NCBI GenBank assembly: GCA_039105265.1
Contig: JAPFFF010000044.1
Coordinates: 682,001 to 746,000 of the forward strand
Length of the DNA: 64,000 nt
Source of the DNA: Tritrichomonas musculus
Lineage: Eukaryota; Parabasalia; Tritrichomonadida; Tritrichomonadidae
Reading direction: 5' to 3'
The position numbers were made by a program, and so were the translations under genes. Position 1 is the stretch's first letter, and the number at the start of each line of letters is the position of its first letter. Shown in pieces: positions 26,969 through 36,599 of this stretch. The notes under the pieces are model-generated. The model worked only from the letters and a program-made list of their open reading frames with translations. It was not told the DNA's origin and made no database searches.

Positions 26969-27970
26969 TAATGAAAATTGTTGAAAGTTTTTTTATGGTG
27001 AATAAGCTTTGAAAAAGTGAAAATAATCATCCTCAAAAATATTGTTTTCATCTGAAAATTTCCAAATTTGTCAAATTAAGTTATATTAAAATTCAAGGAT
27101 GATTTTTTTGATTTTTTATAGTTTACAGAAAAATTGATTGCTTCTATGCATCATATATGAGAAAAACTATTTTTTGATCTGCAGAACTTTTTTTATTTGC
27201 AATTTAGCTAAATAACGTATGGTTATTTCCAAAAAAACGAATTTTTTACTTTCATCAAAGCTTATCTCAAAGAAAAAGCCAATTTTTTTAAATTAAAAAC
27301 CATTTTTAATTAATTAATATTTAAAGTAAAATAAAAAATGAGTTTAATATAGTTATAATGCAAACTAAATGTAAAATTGCAAATATTATAAATAATACTA
27401 TTTGTAATTAAAAGACTTATAACAAAGTAAAATATTGTTTGAAAAATACTGTTGATATCTTTTTTCTTTATAATTCCATTTGAAGCATACTCTTTCATTT
27501 CACTTTTAAAATTTTTGGCGGCAAAAATTCAAAAATACTTAAATTGAAAAATCATTTTTAGGCTAGCCTAAAAATGATTTTTCAATTTACATTGTAAATT
27601 TTAAAGTAACTTTTATTAGAGCATTTATACCAAAAATATCTCAAGACCGGGTGGAAATTATAGTTTTTTTTCTCTAATAACATATTCGTCAGAAAATATG
27701 CATTTTTAATTTTTGATGTAATCCGTTATGATTTTACAAATTTTGTGATTTGCCCGAATATACATATTTATACTAATTATAAAAAATATAATAACTTTGG
27801 TGTACCTCTTTTATTTGTTGAAATAACATGAACGTATTTTCAAATATTTCACTTCATTTTTTCATTATCAAACAAGACTAGAACTACTTTGCTATTATAT
27901 TACAATTCTCGTACCATATATCAACACAAATGTATAAATAAAAAATGTTAAAAATTGATTTTCATTTTAT
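26969..27970. other. Gene-free AT-rich region with a long palindrome
   Basis: Upstream of the broken transposase-like gene. No credible gene was seen; short frames here lack family features. It contains the perfect 48-bp palindrome at 27541-27588. Confidence 0.6.
27541..27588. repeat. Perfect 48-bp palindrome
   Basis: The 24-base arm beginning AAATTGAAAAATCATTTTTA is followed without spacer by its exact reverse complement; the centre is GGCTAGCC. Each arm is long enough to form a stable cruciform or, if transcribed, a hairpin. It may be two element ends joined back to back or the core of a small foldback element. Confidence 0.9.
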
Positions 27971-28447
27971 TCATCTATTCTGTTTACTATCAAAAGCTAT
28001 ATTCATATATCCCATAATGGTACTATTATTTATACCGCATCCATTACTACTTTTGGTTATCAAAGGAGAGTATACTTGACCATCCTTAACATATATGTAG
28101 AACTCCATGACTAAATTACCACTTGTATCATATACTATATTTTTCCTCAAGACAACCTTAAATATATTTGTCTGGTTTTTTATTTCATTGAGCTTATTCA
28201 TGAAGTCTTCATGCAAATTAACAAACTTAAGGATATTGTAAGTTGTTGTTGAAGACTCAAATGATACATACTGTATATTTTTATTTTTATTATCAACTTC
28301 TGGTAAACCTTCGACCTCATTAAATAAATGACCTGTCTGCACATAGTTATCTAAGTCACCCAAGGTTAATAACTGGCTACCTTTTCGAGTAGCATCCTCT
28401 ATCTTAAACTGTATATCTCCTTTAAATCTTGTAATAGTATCACTCAT
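27971..28447 (-). CDS. Unrecognised 158-residue protein of a compact two-gene cassette
   Basis: Begins MSDTITRFKGDIQFKIEDAT and ends CGINNSTIMGYMNIAFDSKQ plus two residues. The ATG at 28447 is chosen because the longer open frame would overlap the upstream gene by 68 bases; with this start the two genes are separated by about 19 bases. Composition is mixed beta/polar with no membrane segment. The tight head-to-tail packing, and base composition a little richer in GC than the surroundings, suggest a piece of a larger mobile, possibly virus-like (Polinton/Maverick type) element, which is common in trichomonads. No diagnostic Polinton gene is present in the window, so the family is unproven. Confidence 0.5.
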   Translation of the reverse strand: MSDTITRFKGDIQFKIEDATRKGSQLLTLGDLDNYVQTGHLFNEVEGLPEVDNKNKNIQYVSFESSTTTYNILKFVNLHEDFMNKLNEIKNQTNIFKVVLRKNIVYDTSGNLVMEFYIYVKDGQVYSPLITKSSNGCGINNSTIMGYMNIAFDSKQNR

Positions 28448-28466
28448 TTTAGTTAAATAAAACTTC

Positions 28467-28745
28467 TCATTCGATGTTAGCGCATTTAGCTTCAAGTGCT
28501 GCAAGTCTTGCCTCAAGAGTATCAATATATGCATCCTTCTTTTCTATCATTTCCTTCACTTCTGCTTTTGTAATATAAGCAGTCATATCTATATCTTCTA
28601 ATGGATGGTTTGTACTTGACTTATTTTCAAGCTCTTTGATTTTCTCGCACATGATAGCAATTGTACCCTTCAAGGTGTCACGATATGTCTTATCAATATA
28701 TATACATGTATCAAATGAAACCATCATTTTATCAGCATCCTCCAT
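28467..28745 (-). CDS. Unrecognised 92-residue coiled-coil protein of the same cassette
   Basis: Starts MEDADKMMVSFDTCIYIDKT at ATG 28745. The C-terminal half (EVKEMIEKKDAYIDTLEARL and following AALEAK) is a clear short coiled coil with heptad Leu/Ile/Ala positions, suggesting an oligomerising or fibre-type protein. It lies just upstream of the 158-residue gene and abuts a transposase relic on the opposite strand. It may belong to a fossil virus-like element; this is inference from size, packing and coiled coil only. Confidence 0.5.
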   Translation of the reverse strand: MEDADKMMVSFDTCIYIDKTYRDTLKGTIAIMCEKIKELENKSSTNHPLEDIDMTAYITKAEVKEMIEKKDAYIDTLEARLAALEAKCANIE

Positions 28746-28756
28746 TGTTATTTCAA

Positions 28757-29280
28757 GTTCACAAGGTTAATGAGATACTTCATCCAAATGATCAAGATTC
28801 TTTAGCTAGTTTCCAACAGATGGCAAGCTTTTTAAATATACAAAAAGGAACATTTTATTCTCACTTAAAAAGAGGTGAAGATATTGCAGACACAGGTCGT
28901 CGTTCAGAACTTACAGACGATGAAATAAATGAAGTGCTTTCATTTGTCTACCAAAAATACTTAGCTAAAGATCCTGTAACATTTGAATCGATACTCTATT
29001 ACTTAAAAGAAAGATTTGGAAAAGAGTTGATTTAAAAAACTTTGTATGGACAGTTATCAAGGTTACCACAGCTGAAGTCCTTGAATGGTGTGCCAATGGA
29101 AAGTGATCGTGTCAAATATTCAAGAGAATCAATAGATAAATTTTATAATGATTTAGAATCAATTTTATCCACAAGAGTTATTCCGAGTGCTTTTATAATG
29201 AACCTGGACGAGGCTGGCTTTGCTGAATGGCAAGATTCGAAAAAAAAAATCCGAAAATTACACTAAAAATGGCAGATATA
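28757..29280 (+). pseudogene. DDE transposase relic (Tc1/mariner/pogo-like)
   Basis: Plus-strand reading gives an N-terminal helix-turn-helix-like segment (FLNIQKGTFYSHLKRGEDIA, then GRRSELTDDEINEVL). After a frame break near 29034 it gives GVPMESDRVKYSRESIDKFY, then IMNLDEAGFAEWQDSKKK. NLDEAGF is the first catalytic Asp motif of Tc1/mariner/pogo-type transposases, and GRRS before the linker is a usual part of their DNA-binding region. The C-terminal two thirds of the enzyme, including the later catalytic acidic residues, is missing. The copy ends shortly before a 30-base A-tract (29327-29356). It is a dead DNA-transposon fragment. Confidence 0.7.
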
Positions 29281-29326
29281 TGGTGCCTCAGACGGACTAA
29301 TTCAAAAAATAATTTATAAAATATCG

Positions 29327-29357
<31 letters not shown>

Positions 29358-29401
29358 GTTTAAATTTTTTTTTACCTTATAATTTCACACAAAATTAGTA
29401 G

Positions 29402-30655
29402 TTAACTAGGCTTTTTAAATTGAGGAAAAACGAACAATGAATTGTGGTGAGAATTTCTTCGAATAACAACATTTGAAAAGTTCAAATGAATAGGTTTTGG
29501 AGCCGAGAACCTCAATTTATCACCTGGAATAAAAGAATTTCGAGTGTCAATCAAAAATGCAAACTCGATAAGCTGATTTAATTTCTTAGAATAATCTTTT
29601 CTATTAGATATCAAATCATCAATATTAGTTGGGTTCATTGTAACAATTTTATGTAATTCAGCTATTTGTGAATGGTTATTTGTGCTTGCATTACCTGGCA
29701 AAGATAAATGAAAAATTCGATTAGGTGTTTCTAAAATTGGAGAGTTGCTGAGATTTATATGGCTCTGGGAAAACTTTATTTTATATTCACTTTTTCTTTT
29801 TGAAATAATGGGGCTTGATTGAGTTGGTGAAAAGAGTTGTTTATAATTGATCTGCAATAACCTGACATGTGACATAAAATCATGATTTTTAATTTCTTCA
29901 ATGGATATTCTATAACATGGGATTTTCATTAATAATTTTTTCAATAAATCTAGTAAAAGCGGATCACAATTCATTGGATAATTAGGTTCGTCTCTGCAGA
30001 TAATATTGGCGAGTTTAACAATATTATTATCGTAGAATGGTAGTTTTCCAAAAGCCATTGAGTATAATATAACACCAAGGCACCATATATCTGCCATTTT
30101 AGTGTAATTTTCGGATTTTAATACTTCTGGCGCACAATATGCAACTGAGCCACATATTGTAGACATAATTCTTTTCTGAGAACTGAGGCCAAAGTCAATT
30201 AACCTTATATTTCCGTAATTATCGACCATTATGTTTTCTAACTTTAAGTCTCGATGAGCAATATTATGTTCTTCGTGCAAATATTCAATGACAATAACAA
30301 TTTGAGAAAATATTTTTTTTGTTTCTTGAATACTGAGGCCGCCAGATCGATTAACATATTCAAGTAAGTTTAGTCCTTCTATTAATTCCATTACAACTAT
30401 CATCAAGTGCTCTGTTTCAATATCAGTATAATATTTGCATATTAATGGATGGTTGAGTGATTTATGAACTACCAATTCTTGATGAATATATTGTAGTTTT
30501 TCATTTCTTTCACCTTTATATGATATCTTCAAAGCAACGGGAGTATTTGTTTTTACATGTATTGCTGAGTAAATCGAAGCAAAAGACCCGGATCCAATTT
30601 GCTTAAGATCTGAAAAAATATCAGGAGGAATTTCATTGATATATTGTGAAAACAT
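29402..30655 (-). CDS. Serine/threonine protein kinase, CAMK/SNF1-like
   Basis: 417 residues, ATG at 30655. Residues about 15-275 form a complete kinase domain: Gly loop GSGSFASIYSA, catalytic Lys 43 in VALK, HRDLKLEN with Asp 136, DFG at 154-156, and CGSVAYCAPEVL in the activation segment. SxAYxAPEVL and the ADIWCLGVILYSMAFGKLPF block are typical of CAMK/SNF1-AMPK-type kinases, which are heavily expanded in trichomonads. All catalytic residues are present, so activity is expected. The C-terminal 140 residues are Ser/Asn-rich and unrecognised. No membrane segment or calmodulin-binding site is obvious. The neighbours are mobile-element debris and give no clue to pathway. Confidence 0.92.
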   Translation of the reverse strand: MFSQYINEIPPDIFSDLKQIGSGSFASIYSAIHVKTNTPVALKISYKGERNEKLQYIHQELVVHKSLNHPLICKYYTDIETEHLMIVVMELIEGLNLLEYVNRSGGLSIQETKKIFSQIVIVIEYLHEEHNIAHRDLKLENIMVDNYGNIRLIDFGLSSQKRIMSTICGSVAYCAPEVLKSENYTKMADIWCLGVILYSMAFGKLPFYDNNIVKLANIICRDEPNYPMNCDPLLLDLLKKLLMKIPCYRISIEEIKNHDFMSHVRLLQINYKQLFSPTQSSPIISKRKSEYKIKFSQSHINLSNSPILETPNRIFHLSLPGNASTNNHSQIAELHKIVTMNPTNIDDLISNRKDYSKKLNQLIEFAFLIDTRNSFIPGDKLRFSAPKPIHLNFSNVVIRRNSHHNSLFVFPQFKKPS

Positions 30656-32407
30656 TTCCAGAAAACTTGGATATTAATTAAAACTATGAAAGAAAATAAT
30701 TCAGAAGATTATATTATATATTCTCTTTATTTGAATTTTTGATTAAATTATTTAAAATTGAATTTAACTTTTGAATGCTATGAATTTTATAAATTGAATA
30801 TCATCAAAAGTAATTCAATGAATAAAACATTTTTATCTCAATAATATTATTTCATTACTCTTTGCTTTTTTTTATTGGATCATTTTTTGTGATTAAAATT
30901 AATAATATTTTTATGAATTAAAAAGAGATTCTCAGAAAAAAGTGATTGTATAAAAAAAAAAAATAATCACTTCAGTAATTCCTTTGTGAAAAAAGCAGAA
31001 CTACAATTCATTTAATAACATTTTTTAATGACAATTTATTGTCTTTTGAATTTTTGTTAAATAAAATTTTCTTTTGATATTTAAAGATATATCATCAATT
31101 TTGCTGTTTCTTTTAGCTTTTATAAATCAATTTGACTAGTTTATGAACCATAGAATTTCTTAAGATCAAACTTTTTCAAATATCTCACATTATATTCAAT
31201 TGACTATAGTCAAATTGATAAGTAGTTTAATTAATTTCCTTATTAATATAAAATCGAATGTAATTCATTTTTATTTGTTTATGATCAACAAAATTTTGTG
31301 TAATCAATTGATGAAAGATTATTGTATCAATTACAAAAAGTATTTCAATATTACAAAGTAATTTTATTATTTTCTGAATTTTCAATGCAAATGTGAATAT
31401 TATGTATGAATATTCACAGAATTGAATTTAAAGGTGAATATCTTTTCTTTATTCCAATCAATTTTGAACCAATTTGAAAAAAATTCAGAGGTTTTCAATG
31501 AATTTCAAATCTAACAAAAATAGTTTAAATTATAAGCTATTTTTGCATGCAGCATAAATTTAGCTATGCTAAAAAATTTGTTTTTGTTATTTTATAAAAT
31601 CAATATAAAAATTGAAACTTTTTTAAAGCTTAACAATTTGTTATCAGTTTGTAAAACAAATATCCCTATTTTTAGGAAACAGTTAATCAAATGTGAAAAC
31701 GATTAGTTTATTGAATTCAATGAGTTCATTGAATAATAATTGTGAGTATTTTTCATAATTGGAATATTTAAAACACTAATATTTCGATTTATTTAACAGT
31801 TTATCTAATATTAATTAAATATTTATATATGTTAATATATTATAAATAATATATAAAATATATTTGTTTTAATCATATAAATTAGAAAGGTAATAATAAA
31901 AATAATTTTAGAAAAATTGAAAGTGTCTCTCAAAATTGAGGAGAAAATATAAATCATAACAAATAACGTGCTTTCAATAGACCTAGAGCATTTCAGTAAA
32001 CCAGGAGCAAGGTCAAGTTAGCATAAATTGGCCATAATTTAATCGTTTTTTTAAATAAAATATTTAAATTGTAAGAAAAATAATAAAAATTAAATTTAGT
32101 TCTAATCTTCATAAAATAATGTTCATCTCTTACACAATTTTTTTGAATGCGTTTGATTTAAAATTTTTTATGTGTTTTTTAAAAAAGTAGCTATCGGGAA
32201 TAAAAACTTTTTATTGTGGATTCCTATTGACCTGGCATTTGTGATGCAATAAATTTCCATTATTACCCGTATAATTTTACGAGATTAAAAATTTAAAACT
32301 TTTAAATAATTATAATTTGACTAAAAAATAATCGTTTCTCACATTTTCAAAATATACTAAATGAGTAGTAGTCTTTATTTTAACCAAAATGTAAATCGCT
32401 GGAATTG

Positions 32408-32538
32408 TTTTTTGATCGTTTAGGACAAATATCATCATTTTTGACCTAAACTTTTTCATAATTTTGAAGTATTGAAAGAAGTATTCTATGAGTTTATTCA
32501 ATATTGACAAGTTTACAACATATTTGGGACGGAAGCCC
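32408..32538 (-). repeat. Dispersed repeat, copy B (inverted relative to copy A)
   Basis: Reverse-strand match to 7299-7430 over about 131 bp with about six differences, including a one-base length difference. On the minus strand this copy lies inside a 91-residue frame containing GFRPKYVVNLSILNKLIEYF. Conservation of the shared frame until the length difference suggests a decayed coding element present in several copies in the genome. Confidence 0.8.
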
Positions 32539-32625
32539 ATAAAACCTCTTGAATCACTTAATTTTGTAATTTTTCTTGATATCAAGATCTATTTTCATAT
32601 TTATAATTACCGATATATTTATCTA

Positions 32626-33038
32626 AGGATGTCGGTTTTGGGCAGTTTGGCTTTGGGATGACGAGACCATTGCCTTTTTTTATTTGGGTAAGTGGAAAAG
32701 TGCGTCCACAATTAAGAAAGTATTTTTTGAATAAGATCATAGAAATATTGAATGAGTTTTCACAATTTTAACTTTCCTAATAGTGTAGTTTACAAAAATT
32801 TTCTAAGGTTTATGTACCCCAAATTGAATTTTCCCATTTTTTGGGAAAACGGTTATTGGGAAGGAAATGAAGGGATTCAATATATTTTGAAAATAATAAA
32901 AAATATATTTAACATATTATATATATCTTAAATATTTATTTTAAATAGTTTTTTTAAAAGAAAATTTAAAGATAAAAGCTTTTTTTTTTTTAAATAAAAT
33001 TAAAAAAAATTCATCCTTCTGCCCAAATCGACATCCTT
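32626..33038. mobile_element. MITE with TA target duplication (mariner-type)
   Basis: The left end AGGATGTCGGTTTTGGGCAG and the right end CTGCCCAAATCGACATCCT are inverted copies of about 20 bp. Each is flanked outside by TA (32624-32625 and 33039-33040), as for Tc1/mariner insertions. The roughly 370-bp interior is non-coding and includes GGGATGACGAGACCATTGCC near the left end. It is about 413 bp long, consistent with a non-autonomous mariner-like element. Confidence 0.75.
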
Positions 33039-33170
33039 AATTTAACAAATCCATTTTTGAAGACATTTTTTTGAATAAAGAAAATAATATCAGCAAATAT
33101 CATTATTTTAATCAGCAAATCATAATATTTATGCTAACATTCATTTATTAAAAATAAAAATATAAAATAT

Positions 33171-34037
33171 TTAATTTCTTTCGTCATTTTCAACTTTCCC
33201 CTCATGAGCCTCGAACTCCTCCAAAGTTTGGGTAAAGAAAGGATTTCTTCTGTCGTCATAATCCAGATTCGTCAAATTATGTTTTGCCCAAAAATCTTTA
33301 CAACAGCAACAACAACTGCAACTGCAATCGCAACCAAAAGCACCAAAAGCCAAGCCGAATATTAAATAAAGGCCAAATCCCACTATATTTAAAATAATGG
33401 CAAATGCAAGCATAAATGAACCTCCTCCCTGAGTCATTTCCAAATCTGTCAATATGTCATCTTCTTCTGCTAAAATATTTTTGTGCGAATTTTCAACTCG
33501 AGCCATTCCACTTAATTTTTTAATTTTATTAATATTATTATAATGAGAAATCATTGCCAAATCTTGATATTTCTTACCTACAAACACAAAATTAGGATAT
33601 GATTTCTCCCCAATAAAAATTGTTGAATTTTTTGTAAAATGATAAAAACATTTATTTGTATTCATGAAAAATTTTGCCGGAAATGAAAAATTTGGCGAAT
33701 TTGAGTAAAATATGTAATCGCATTGCTGACCATTCACTAGCCCAATCAAATAATTACTATTTGGATCAAATTGTGACCAATTTGTTGATATTTTAATAAT
33801 TGAATATTTTGAAAGTTGATACGGGTTACTAAATTTTCTGATTTCGCGTCCTCCATTTTGGATTTTTATTTCTAAATTTGGGATATTTTGATAAAAGAGA
33901 AATATATTTTCTTCAGTAACATAAAAATGTGTTTTATTACTATCCTGATCAACATGATATTCTACATTTTCAAGACCGTCAACGAAATTGCTCAAATTAA
34001 TGTCGGACAATACTATAGAAAGGAGAAGAGAGATCAT
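33171..34037 (-). CDS. Type I membrane protein with Cys-rich juxtamembrane tail
   Basis: 288 residues, ATG at 34037, with TTTCACAAAATAA just upstream as a weak Inr. The N-terminus MISLLLSIVLSD is a likely signal peptide. An ectodomain of about 190 residues follows without a recognised domain. A strong membrane segment (LAFAIILNIVGFGLYLIFGLA, about residues 213-235) is followed at once by CDCSCSCCCCC, a cluster likely to be palmitoylated, and a short charged cytoplasmic tail ending EAHEGKVENDERN. This suggests a plasma-membrane or endosomal surface protein. No adhesive motif was recognised. Confidence 0.75.
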   Translation of the reverse strand: MISLLLSIVLSDINLSNFVDGLENVEYHVDQDSNKTHFYVTEENIFLFYQNIPNLEIKIQNGGREIRKFSNPYQLSKYSIIKISTNWSQFDPNSNYLIGLVNGQQCDYIFYSNSPNFSFPAKFFMNTNKCFYHFTKNSTIFIGEKSYPNFVFVGKKYQDLAMISHYNNINKIKKLSGMARVENSHKNILAEEDDILTDLEMTQGGGSFMLAFAIILNIVGFGLYLIFGLAFGAFGCDCSCSCCCCCKDFWAKHNLTNLDYDDRRNPFFTQTLEEFEAHEGKVENDERN

Positions 34038-34418
34038 TTATTTTGTGAAACACAAAATTTTACATTTCAAAGTAATATTTGAAAACACCAAGTAATATGA
34101 AAAACCCAACTTATTAGAATTTTTATTATTTAATAAAGAAAAATCTTTAGAGAAATAGCCATTTATTATTTAATGGGCAAATAAGATTTTCTGATAAACC
34201 CTTTTAATAAATTCTGAAGCTACACGTTTTTTATTTTTCATATCTCACAAAATTTTGAAAACTTATTGAATTTCCGAATTTTAGATATAATTACATAATT
34301 AAAAAATAAATCAGAAAAACATAGCAAAAATCAAAAACTTATTCAATTTTTAAAAACTGAAAATTCAGAATAAAAACGTTAGACATTTTTTTCTATCCAA
34401 ATTTTTCTTTTTCTAAAT
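34038..34418. other. Divergent intergenic region
   Basis: 381 bp between two divergent membrane-protein genes; presumably holds both promoters. AT-rich, with no distinctive motif seen. Confidence 0.5.
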
Positions 34419-36284
34419 ATGACTGAAAGAGAAGTTTCATCAATAAATGATGTTTTTATTATATCTGATGGCTCTAATGAATCAGCAGATATGGAAGCAA
34501 GAGATGTATCGAGTGCAGTTCAAAATGACTACTTTATAGCGAATTCTGATCAAGAAGATTCTTCTCAAAATAAAGAAGTGAAAGATGTTTTAGAGCGGAA
34601 AGCTATACTTGAAGATGATAACTCGATTTCTTCCAATTCAGATGTAGATTCAGAAGAAAAATCCAATTCCAAATGTATACCTTTTATAATTACAAACAAA
34701 TTTCTCTTTATTTCATCCGGAATTACCCTTTTCTTTATTGTACTTACAGCGATACTTTCAGGCTCAGTCAAATCCGAGAATCGAATGCATATTGTAACTC
34801 GAACGTTAGAAATAGTCGATAAAAGAGGCGGTTTTGTAATTTGGGCATGTCATTGTATTTCTTTAGTAGCTCTTCCCTGGCTTATTCACTACTTATTCCA
34901 ATATCAAATCGATAATCAAATAATGTATTATATCTATATTTTCTCCGCACCAGTCATGATGTTCTTCAACATGCTTGGTGGATTCCTACCGATCAAAGGC
35001 TCCTGTTATCCACTTATTTTTGAAGTTCTCATTTCGATGTACCTACTTTTTCACCTCCCATTCAAAAGCGTCTATATAATCAGAACAAACGGTTATTTTC
35101 TAGGTGAAATCACTCTCATGTCATTGACCTTTATTTACATATCGTCCTCTCTTGGCGCCAGCACCATAACGTACATGCTATACGGGCGCTACCTTCGAGT
35201 TGACAACAGCATCATTGAGTATCCAAAGAATCCGCACTACGCCATTCAATACATCAAATTCATTGACGGTTTGAGCGGTTTACGGTTGAACGGATCCTTC
35301 CTTGCGTGCTATTCTCTTTTCACCTTCTTTTCGGTTGGCATCGGCTTTTTAATGAGCTTTCGAAATTCCTTCTTCATGGCGATTCCATTTCTCATCCTCG
35401 CGATCTGTACGGTCATTGAGACCCATGCGGTTGGGATCCTTCTTTTCTGCCAGCTCATCTTCCACCTGATGTACATGACGTGCCTCCAGTTCAGCAAGTC
35501 ACGCAACATTGTCACGGGCTGCTGCGTCTGCTGTTTCGACTCCTGCAATACGACGTTGACGACCATTTTGTTGGGCGACATAATTGCGTTCACAATGATT
35601 GTCTTTCCGATGCTTGGCATTGTCCTTGATGGCAGACGAGACAAGTGGCCCTGGGCGTACTTTATCTTCGGCTCTTTGATAATGATGGTTGGTGTAATTT
35701 TCCACTTCTTGGTCGCTTTCGACCCTGACACGATGTGGAAGGTCATCTTGGCCCCGTGCTTTTTCACGGCGGCCGTTTATTTGTTTGGTTTTGGATTCAA
35801 GGGATACGTTCCATTCATCCGTTCTTTCACATATGAAATAACTTACTTGTCGTGGTCTTTCGCTTTGTGTTTCTGGGCATGGGCTAACGGTCACTCGCCG
35901 GTTTTATTCAAATGTTATAACGCATTGATCGCCGTGTCATGCTTGATTATTATCGACATTTACGAAGGCTTCGGATGGATGGAGCTCATCTTTACTCTCG
36001 TGCAGATCTTCTTCGACACTTACATGATCGTGATCGTTCAAAGATTGGACTCAAAATATATTGCTTGGGCGGTTTTTTCGGTTGCTGGAGTGGCCGTTCT
36101 TGGCTTCTTGACTGGAGTTGTCGTTGTTATTTGCGGATTGATTATTTTGCTCATTTTATCATTCTGCTGCAAATGCGTGTCAGAGTCTTACTCTTATTCA
36201 TCAGCATTGGACTATGCTAGAGAACATAACTTGAAACCTGGTGACACATTTGAATGTGATGGACAAAAATGGAGAGTGGAATAA
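34419..36284 (+). CDS. Multi-pass membrane protein (about 13 segments), unknown family
   Basis: 621 residues, ATG at 34419. The first 90 residues are polar and acidic (Ser/Asp/Glu-rich). Residues about 90-590 contain about 12-14 hydrophobic helices, for example FLFISSGITLFFIVLTAIL, LLGDIIAFTMIVFPMLGIVL and VLGFLTGVVVVICGLIILLI. A CCVCC cluster lies in the middle. The short tail (SALDYAREHNLKPGDTFECD and following) contains a compact Lys-Pro-Gly-Asp motif. No transporter signature was recognised; a transporter or sensor is possible. The first 0.5 kb is AT-rich but the central 1 kb is close to 50% GC, far above the surrounding DNA. Confidence 0.8.
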   Translation: MTEREVSSINDVFIISDGSNESADMEARDVSSAVQNDYFIANSDQEDSSQNKEVKDVLERKAILEDDNSISSNSDVDSEEKSNSKCIPFIITNKFLFISSGITLFFIVLTAILSGSVKSENRMHIVTRTLEIVDKRGGFVIWACHCISLVALPWLIHYLFQYQIDNQIMYYIYIFSAPVMMFFNMLGGFLPIKGSCYPLIFEVLISMYLLFHLPFKSVYIIRTNGYFLGEITLMSLTFIYISSSLGASTITYMLYGRYLRVDNSIIEYPKNPHYAIQYIKFIDGLSGLRLNGSFLACYSLFTFFSVGIGFLMSFRNSFFMAIPFLILAICTVIETHAVGILLFCQLIFHLMYMTCLQFSKSRNIVTGCCVCCFDSCNTTLTTILLGDIIAFTMIVFPMLGIVLDGRRDKWPWAYFIFGSLIMMVGVIFHFLVAFDPDTMWKVILAPCFFTAAVYLFGFGFKGYVPFIRSFTYEITYLSWSFALCFWAWANGHSPVLFKCYNALIAVSCLIIIDIYEGFGWMELIFTLVQIFFDTYMIVIVQRLDSKYIAWAVFSVAGVAVLGFLTGVVVVICGLIILLILSFCCKCVSESYSYSSALDYAREHNLKPGDTFECDGQKWRVE

Positions 36285-36599
36285 CTTATATTATTTTTTT
36301 ATTATTATTATTTAAAAAAATGTTTCTTTTTTACTTTGATATTTGTGTATATATTTATGTTTTTATTTTTGATCGAGCTGCATTCAAATTTGTTTGATAT
36401 AGAAATTTTAATATTTTTAATATCTTTAAAAATTTGTGATAACTAATAATTTTAATTGGATTAAAAATATATAAATATAATATTATTATCATTTTTCATG
36501 GTTTATTTTATTTATTTATCTGCTAATATTTAAGATATTTTTGAAATAATTATATTTCTTTCAATTTTTTTATTAGGAATATTTATTTGTTTTACTTAG
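36285..36599. other. AT-rich intergenic region
   Basis: 315 bp between two plus-strand genes, mostly T/A runs. Nothing specific seen. Confidence 0.5.

Larger units (their letters stand above)
30656..33170. other. 2.5-kb gene-free region
   Basis: Very AT-rich with no supported gene. It holds the second copy of the dispersed repeat (32408-32538) and a TA-flanked inverted-repeat element (32626-33038). A short near-palindrome around TTGACTATAGTCAA occurs near 31201. The 91-residue minus frame at 32310-32585 overlaps the repeat and is most likely element-derived rather than a host gene. Confidence 0.7.

Noticed and set aside
35309-35894. Long antisense frames opposite the multi-pass membrane gene
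   Set aside because: They arise from the high GC of this stretch; the plus frame has clear membrane segments and the antisense peptides have no family features.
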